A stretch of 64,000 bases of DNA from Shewanella halifaxensis HAW-EB4. Its GTDB lineage: Bacteria; Pseudomonadota; Gammaproteobacteria; Enterobacterales; Shewanellaceae. The notes beneath the pieces were generated by a model that was not told where the DNA came from, did no database searches, and saw nothing but the letters and a program-made list of their open reading frames with translations. The position numbers were made by a program, and so were the translations under genes. The stretch covers positions 4,464,001 through 4,528,000 of the forward strand of contig NC_010334.1 in NCBI RefSeq assembly GCF_000019185.1, in the 5' to 3' direction. How positions within the stretch are numbered: the first letter of the stretch is position 1; the number at the start of each line of letters is the position of its first letter. Positions 59,981 to 64,000 of this stretch are shown piece by piece.

Positions 59981-60958
59981 TTATGCATCACTCGCCTCCA
60001 CCATAAAGCGGCGTGAAAGTAAGCTGGCGATCAAGTTTCCGCCAAAGACGAGTAGCGCCGAGATCAGGGTGCAGCCCATCAGCAAGCCGGTATCACTGGC
60101 CAAGCCAGCCTTAACGATACTCGCCCCGATCCCAGGAAAGCTAAACACGCTTTCTGCAATCAGGGAGCCGCCAAACAGCTCAGCGACGGTGGCAAATTGC
60201 AGGATAATCGCCGGCAGCAGGCTATTGCGGATCACATGAAACAGCACCACTTTGGACAGGCCATCACCATGCGCTAAGGAGTACTGCACATAATCAGACT
60301 GCAGTACATCAATCACCTTCTCACGGGTATGCAGCATAATCGGCGCCATGCTCACCGCCGTCAACGTAACGACGGGCAATAGCAGGTGTTGCAACATGCT
60401 AGCTAACGACTGCTCGGTAAACGTCATTCCTATCGGTGCTGCGCAGCAAACAGGGGTCAGGCTAAGGCCAATAGAGAACAGGCTAATTAACAGCATCGCT
60501 AGCCAGAACGATGGCATACAGACCATCAACCAAGCGAACTTTTGAATAATGCGATCTAACCAGCCGCCGCGATAGACTGCCGCGATTAATCCCAATAAAT
60601 AACCAAGAACTAGCGAGCAGACCCAGCTAAGCCCAATGAGTAGCAGTGAGATCGGCAAACGTTCGGCAATCACACTCGACACAGGTTGTTGATAGAGGCT
60701 TGAGTAACCTAAATCCCCCTGCAGCAAGCCACCAAGCCAGTGTAGCAGACGCTCTCCGACATCTTGATCCAATGACAACTGACTCTCTAGCAGAGCTTTT
60801 TGTGCCTCAGACACCGCAAAAACATTGCCGCCAAGATAGGCATTAATAGGATCGAGTGGCGACCAGCTAAGCAAGAAGTAAGCGAGTAAGATAACCAAAA
60901 TTAACAGCAGTACTAGCCGTAGACAGGTATTGAGTAGCGAAGCGGGTAGATTTCTCAT
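59981..60958 (-). CDS. nikB: ABC transporter permease (NikB-like)
   Basis: 325 residues, DppB/NikB-type. 'LLILVILLAYFLLSWSPLDPINAYLGG' is the membrane anchor and early periplasmic loop; 'REKVIDVLQSDYVQYSLAHGDGLSKVVLFHVIRNSLLPAI' is the EAA-type ATPase contact; several more helices follow. Its ATG overlaps the nikA stop (ATGA). Same operon. Confidence 0.85.
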   Translation of the reverse strand: MRNLPASLLNTCLRLVLLLILVILLAYFLLSWSPLDPINAYLGGNVFAVSEAQKALLESQLSLDQDVGERLLHWLGGLLQGDLGYSSLYQQPVSSVIAERLPISLLLIGLSWVCSLVLGYLLGLIAAVYRGGWLDRIIQKFAWLMVCMPSFWLAMLLISLFSIGLSLTPVCCAAPIGMTFTEQSLASMLQHLLLPVVTLTAVSMAPIMLHTREKVIDVLQSDYVQYSLAHGDGLSKVVLFHVIRNSLLPAIILQFATVAELFGGSLIAESVFSFPGIGASIVKAGLASDTGLLMGCTLISALLVFGGNLIASLLSRRFMVEASDA

Positions 60959-62487
60959 CGCTTAGGACATAGCCAACGCCACTGCTCAATATTATTGGCC
61001 AGCGGCCAACCATGTCCGTGAGCCTCTATGCCGGGCTTAGCAAGATCTAAGCATTCGTTGGCCGCGTAGAGATGCTGTAAATTAACCAACCAAGTCCAGG
61101 GGCGATCGTGAGCTATCAAAGTTTGTGCCTGCTGCCAGTATGGCAATGACTCTGACCATGATGCCGCCCCTAGTGCACTGTCTAGCGCCTTATCGACCTG
61201 AAGGTTGCTATAGTAACCCGAGTTAAAATAGCCTTTGCCGCGACTTGCACTATGGTAAACCGCCCTGACCTCCGTCGCGCTGTGACTACCAAAACCTAAC
61301 AACACAGGCTGACTATGCATCTGCAGATAGATCGCCTCCCAACTCTTGCCTACCGGTTTGATCTCTATGCCTAATGGCTTAACCATCTGCGCGACGGCAA
61401 GCGCCAACTGTTGCCGCACCGTATCACCCGCTAAATAATAGAGCGTCATGCTAGCCGCAGTGTCACCGTGATGGCGTAGTCCTACTTTAAGCTGCCAACC
61501 ATTTTGCTCGAGCAACTGCTTGGCAGCCTCGAGGTCAGGCTTAATTGTCGGGTTCAGCTGTGGCCCCCAAGGTAAACCATCTGCTATCGAATAGGCAGGC
61601 GTGGCGAAGCCATCGAGTAGCTGCTGTACTAGTACTTGACGGTCAATGGCCATACCAACGGCTTGACGAATGATTGCATCCGATGTGACATCATTGCCTA
61701 TACCATCGGCCTGAGTTGGCACCATAGGCCATGCAATGCCACGGTTATCGACGCTATCTATGCTCCACAGCTTGTAGCCCGGCGGTAATATCTTCGCGTA
61801 ACGTGGCGCGATCGCCGCCAGATCTAGCTGGCCAGAACGCAGTCTTGCATAGCGACTATCTTCATCGCTAAAGGTCACGATGATCTTAGAAAACTCTGGT
61901 TTTTTACCGTAATAGTATGGATTGGGCTGCATAATAAGCTGCTGATTTCGATCCCAGCGCACAAAGGCTAGTGGGCCCGAACCGATAGGCTTAAGGCCGT
62001 ACTGTGCGCCATAGCTTGCCTTAGGCACGATGGCGAGATTCACTAGGTTATCGATAAAGGTGATATCAGCCTGCTTCAGATAGAATCGCAAGCTGTAATC
62101 ATCTAAGATCTCAACTCGATCTAGATTAGTTAAGTCATGCAACGAAGCACTCTGTTTAGCGGTATCGAAGCTAAATTTCACATCCGCAGCAGTTAACGCG
62201 CTACCATCGCTAAACTTCACGTCTGGACGTAAATCGACCGACCAGATCCGGCGGTCATCACTAAGCTGCCATTGCAGCGCAAGATCGCTCACCAACTCTA
62301 GTGCGTTGTCACGCTTAATCAGAGTAGATTGAAATAACGGACGGTTATACTTACCCCAGCCATAAATCGGATCGAAGCCAGTTTCTGGCTCGGCGCCTAG
62401 GGCAAGGGTCAATACCTTGTCTGTGCTGGCAAAGCTAGCAAAGGGCAGCAAAGAGATAGATAGAATGAATAGAATTAATGACTTCAC
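60955..62487 (-). CDS. nikA: Nickel-type ABC substrate-binding protein (NikA-like)
   Basis: About 510 residues, SBP family 5. Signal peptide 'KSLILFILSISLLPFASFAS'; mature part starts 'TLALGAEPETGFDPIYGWGKYNRPLFQSTLIK', close to NikA in pattern, with 'WSVDLRPDVKFSDGSALTAADVKFSFDTA'. I prefer GTG 62487, which begins the signal peptide directly; TTG 62505 adds six residues. The binding of nickel, not peptide, is inferred from the divergent nikR and from this NikA-like opening. Confidence 0.86.
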   Translation of the reverse strand: MKSLILFILSISLLPFASFASTDKVLTLALGAEPETGFDPIYGWGKYNRPLFQSTLIKRDNALELVSDLALQWQLSDDRRIWSVDLRPDVKFSDGSALTAADVKFSFDTAKQSASLHDLTNLDRVEILDDYSLRFYLKQADITFIDNLVNLAIVPKASYGAQYGLKPIGSGPLAFVRWDRNQQLIMQPNPYYYGKKPEFSKIIVTFSDEDSRYARLRSGQLDLAAIAPRYAKILPPGYKLWSIDSVDNRGIAWPMVPTQADGIGNDVTSDAIIRQAVGMAIDRQVLVQQLLDGFATPAYSIADGLPWGPQLNPTIKPDLEAAKQLLEQNGWQLKVGLRHHGDTAASMTLYYLAGDTVRQQLALAVAQMVKPLGIEIKPVGKSWEAIYLQMHSQPVLLGFGSHSATEVRAVYHSASRGKGYFNSGYYSNLQVDKALDSALGAASWSESLPYWQQAQTLIAHDRPWTWLVNLQHLYAANECLDLAKPGIEAHGHGWPLANNIEQWRWLCPKR

Positions 62488-62509
62488 AAGAACACCAATA
62501 ATCAACTGA

Positions 62510-62536
62510 GTAATACTATTTTTCGAATCGTCACAC
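62510..62536. promoter_or_regulatory. Weak NikR-like operator
   Basis: GTAATA-N15-TCACAC approximates the E. coli NikR operator GTATGA-N16-TCATAC (4/6 and 5/6 half-site matches, spacer one base short). It is just upstream of nikA. Tentative. Confidence 0.3.
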
Positions 62537-62589
62537 TACACCCAATTGTTTAGTAAAACAGCTTATCCCCACGACTAAATACAGCAACA

Positions 62590-62603
62590 TTGACTTAGAT
62601 CAC
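62590..62603. promoter_or_regulatory. Candidate FNR-like (EtrA) box
   Basis: TTGAC-TTAG-ATCAC resembles TTGAT-N4-ATCAA with two mismatches. It lies between nikA and nikR. In E. coli, nik genes are activated by FNR, so this is plausible. Confidence 0.35.
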
Positions 62604-62623
62604 TTTTATACATGTGCATCTTG

Positions 62624-62637
62624 CTTATATCTATAAG
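62624..62637. promoter_or_regulatory. Short dyad before nikR
   Basis: CTTATA-TC-TATAAG, a perfect six-base inverted repeat about 40 bases before the nikR start. Confidence 0.3.
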
Positions 62638-62673
62638 ATACTCAAAGTAATTAAGTTTTATGGAATTTACGCT

Positions 62674-63084
62674 ATGTCTAATGACACTATTCGCTTTACT
62701 GTTTCCATGCCAAAATCTCAGTTTGAAGAAATTGAACAAGATCAATTACAACGAGGCTATCAGTCCCGTTCCGAATATATTCGCGATCTATTTCGAGACC
62801 GTTTGGTCGATAAGCAATGGAACGAGAGCAAAGAGGATGTCGTTGGCGTACTGACACTGATTTTCGATCACCACCAACGCGGCTTGTCCGAGAAACTTAT
62901 CGATATCCAACATAATCATCTAATACATGTACTGTGCAGCACCCATGTACATGTGGATCATCACAACTGCCTAGAGACAATTATCATCAAGGGGCAGGCG
63001 GCTGAGCTTAACGCCATTGTGAATCGAATCGCCGCGTTAAAAGGCGTTAAGGTGGCACGTTTAAGTCGCGCTGGGGTAGTTTAG
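62674..63084 (+). CDS. nikR: Nickel-responsive regulator NikR
   Basis: 136-residue ribbon-helix-helix repressor of nickel uptake. The N-terminal RHH reads 'TIRFTVSMPKSQFEEIEQ' with 'SRSEYIRDLFRDRLV'. The C-terminal ACT-like domain has the nickel ligands in 'STHVHVDHHNCLE' (His, His, His, Cys in the E. coli pattern). ATG 62674 is the proper start; the longer frame adds 20 unrelated residues. Divergent from nikABCDE, its expected target. Confidence 0.95.
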   Translation: MSNDTIRFTVSMPKSQFEEIEQDQLQRGYQSRSEYIRDLFRDRLVDKQWNESKEDVVGVLTLIFDHHQRGLSEKLIDIQHNHLIHVLCSTHVHVDHHNCLETIIIKGQAAELNAIVNRIAALKGVKVARLSRAGVV

Positions 63085-63605
63085 CCTAGCGAAAACGGCC
63101 TTAGAGTGCTCAGTACCCGCCCTAAAGTACTGACTTGGCGTATTCCCCAGATGCTGCTTAAAAAAGCAGATAAAAGCACTGTCGCTAGCAAAGCCCAGTG
63201 AAAATGCCACCACAGATACGCTCTTACCATCGGCTAAGTGTTCTATCGCGGCCTGCAAGCGCCATTGCTGCCGCCAAGCTTGGTAACTCATCCCCCGTTT
63301 CTTTAGTAAAGATCCGCGAAATAGTCTTCTCGCTGGCGCCAATCTCACTCGCCATCAGCTTAAGCTGCTCGGCTTGACGCTGCCCAGCCAGCTGCTAGCC
63401 AGCCTTGTAAGCGTTTATCTGCCGGTATGGGCAGCGACAGCTTGATCTCTTCCGCTAAATTTAGATCCTCAACAAATAGGGCGATAAGCGCCGCCTGCTG
63501 CTGACTCGGCATATCCCATGGCCACATTGCCATTCGCTCAAACAATGGAGCTAGTAGCGGCTTAATACCAATTAGAAGGCTAAGTGAGCCGATGATTAAG
63601 AACCA
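63061..63605 (-). pseudogene. Decayed AraC-family regulator
   Basis: The reading frame 'PLLAPLFERMAMWPWDMPSQQQAALIALFVEDL...LPIPADKRLQGWLAAGW' continues in another frame as 'QRQAEQLKLMASEIGASEKTISRIFTKETG' and then, after a run of five G, in a third frame as 'MSYQAWRQQWRLQAAIEHLADGKSVSVVAFSLGFASDSAFICFFKQHLGNTPSQYF'. This is one AraC C-terminal HTH domain broken by two single-base shifts near 63382-63390 and at 63292-63296. The N-terminal cupin half is missing upstream; in-frame stops precede 63605. Convergent with and overlapping the nikR end. Confidence 0.8.
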
Positions 63606-63704
63606 CTAACACCCCTAGTAATGCTTGGCAAACCTTTCTCAATAACAATGCTTTATAGCAGCTAAAGCTTTATCGAGCGGCAACATACCCATTGAGGAGA
63701 GAAC

Positions 63705-64000
63705 ATGAAAACATCTTGGTTAATCACAACAATGCTCTTAGGCCTGTCAGGCAGTCCACTCGCCGCAGATCAGCAACCGGATCCGTCGGATCTCACGGCA
63801 GTAAACTCCTTTGTCTATGGTACGGTCGATAATGAAGGTAGGCTCAACGGCATGTTAGGCATGGCTGGCAGCTTTAGCGAAGGCAACAACTATATGGGCT
63901 TGGTCGAGCATATCAGCGACACTAAAAACAACGAGTTTGCCCGCAAGGCACAAAATTCAAGGCTACGCTACTTTCAAGTCCTCGATACAGGTAATAAACT
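63705..64000 (+). CDS. Exported protein of unknown function (cut by window end)
   Basis: An open frame from ATG 63705 with GAGGAGAG upstream runs to the window edge (98 codons seen). It begins with a signal peptide 'MKTSWLITTMLLGLSGSPLAAD'. The mature part reads 'LTAVNSFVYGTVDNEGRLNGMLGMAGSF' and 'GNNYMGLVEHISDT', a pattern of alternating residues that could be an outer-membrane barrel. No family recognised. Confidence 0.75.
   Translation, partial: MKTSWLITTMLLGLSGSPLAADQQPDPSDLTAVNSFVYGTVDNEGRLNGMLGMAGSFSEGNNYMGLVEHISDTKNNEFARKAQNSRLRYFQVLDTGNK

Overview
The window looks like a chromosomal segment of a marine Shewanella. The evidence is two outer-membrane-type multiheme c cytochromes (one decaheme of the OmcA/MtrC kind, one octaheme), an S46 dipeptidyl peptidase, and conserved gammaproteobacterial housekeeping blocks in the order usual for that genus. 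This assignment rests on gene content only. No tRNA, rRNA, CRISPR array, prophage or intact insertion sequence was seen.

Layout. 1-4.7 kb: two overlapping LysR regulators divergent from a decaheme cytochrome, with a strong nested palindrome between them. 4.7-13 kb: a D15-type barrel, alr and dnaB; an S46 peptidase on the other strand; then the rpsF-priB-rpsR-rplI operon. 13-23 kb: a DUF481 barrel, rnr-rlmB, a Sel1-repeat protein, purA with its DUF2065 partner, rplM-rpsI and zapE. 22.6-26.3 kb: zapG, degQ, degS and an easily missed 54-residue membrane protein. 26.5-30.4 kb: a sensor kinase, a response regulator with an ArsR-like output domain and an octaheme cytochrome, all in one direction. 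30.5-45 kb: the envelope block (murA, ibaG, mlaBCDEF; divergently yrbG, kdsD, kdsC, lptC, lptA, lptB, rpoN, hpf, ptsN, rapZ, ptsO, mgtE). 45-64 kb: accessory genes, including an orphan ModA-like protein, an OmpA-like lipoprotein, a small HTH protein behind a candidate NtrC/sigma-54 promoter, a DUF4397-like lipoprotein, an FG-GAP protein, a lipase-like hydrolase, two RNA methyltransferases, an MFS transporter, a molbindin, a NifX/DUF134 pair, and a complete nickel-type ABC importer beside nikR. The window ends with a decayed AraC regulator and the start of an exported protein.

How parts work together. Mla (retrograde phospholipid transport), Lpt/Kds (LPS core precursor and export), MurA and DegQ/DegS (envelope quality control and stress sensing) make this largely an envelope-biogenesis region. 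RpoN lies with its PTS-Ntr partners, and a possible sigma-54 target is only about 6 kb downstream. NikR plus NikABCDE, the NifX/DUF134 pair, the molbindin and the ModA-like protein form a loose metal-handling theme in the last 20 kb.

The most rewarding places to look are the NtrC/sigma-54-like promoter before the small HTH gene, the kinase/regulator/octaheme module, the palindrome between the LysR pair and the decaheme, the diverged duplication before zapG, and the NifX/DUF134 pair with its own dyad. Several starts were moved from the longest open frame to sites with better ribosome binding sites or family fit, and each case is noted. All functional assignments come from reading motifs by eye; no database search was run.
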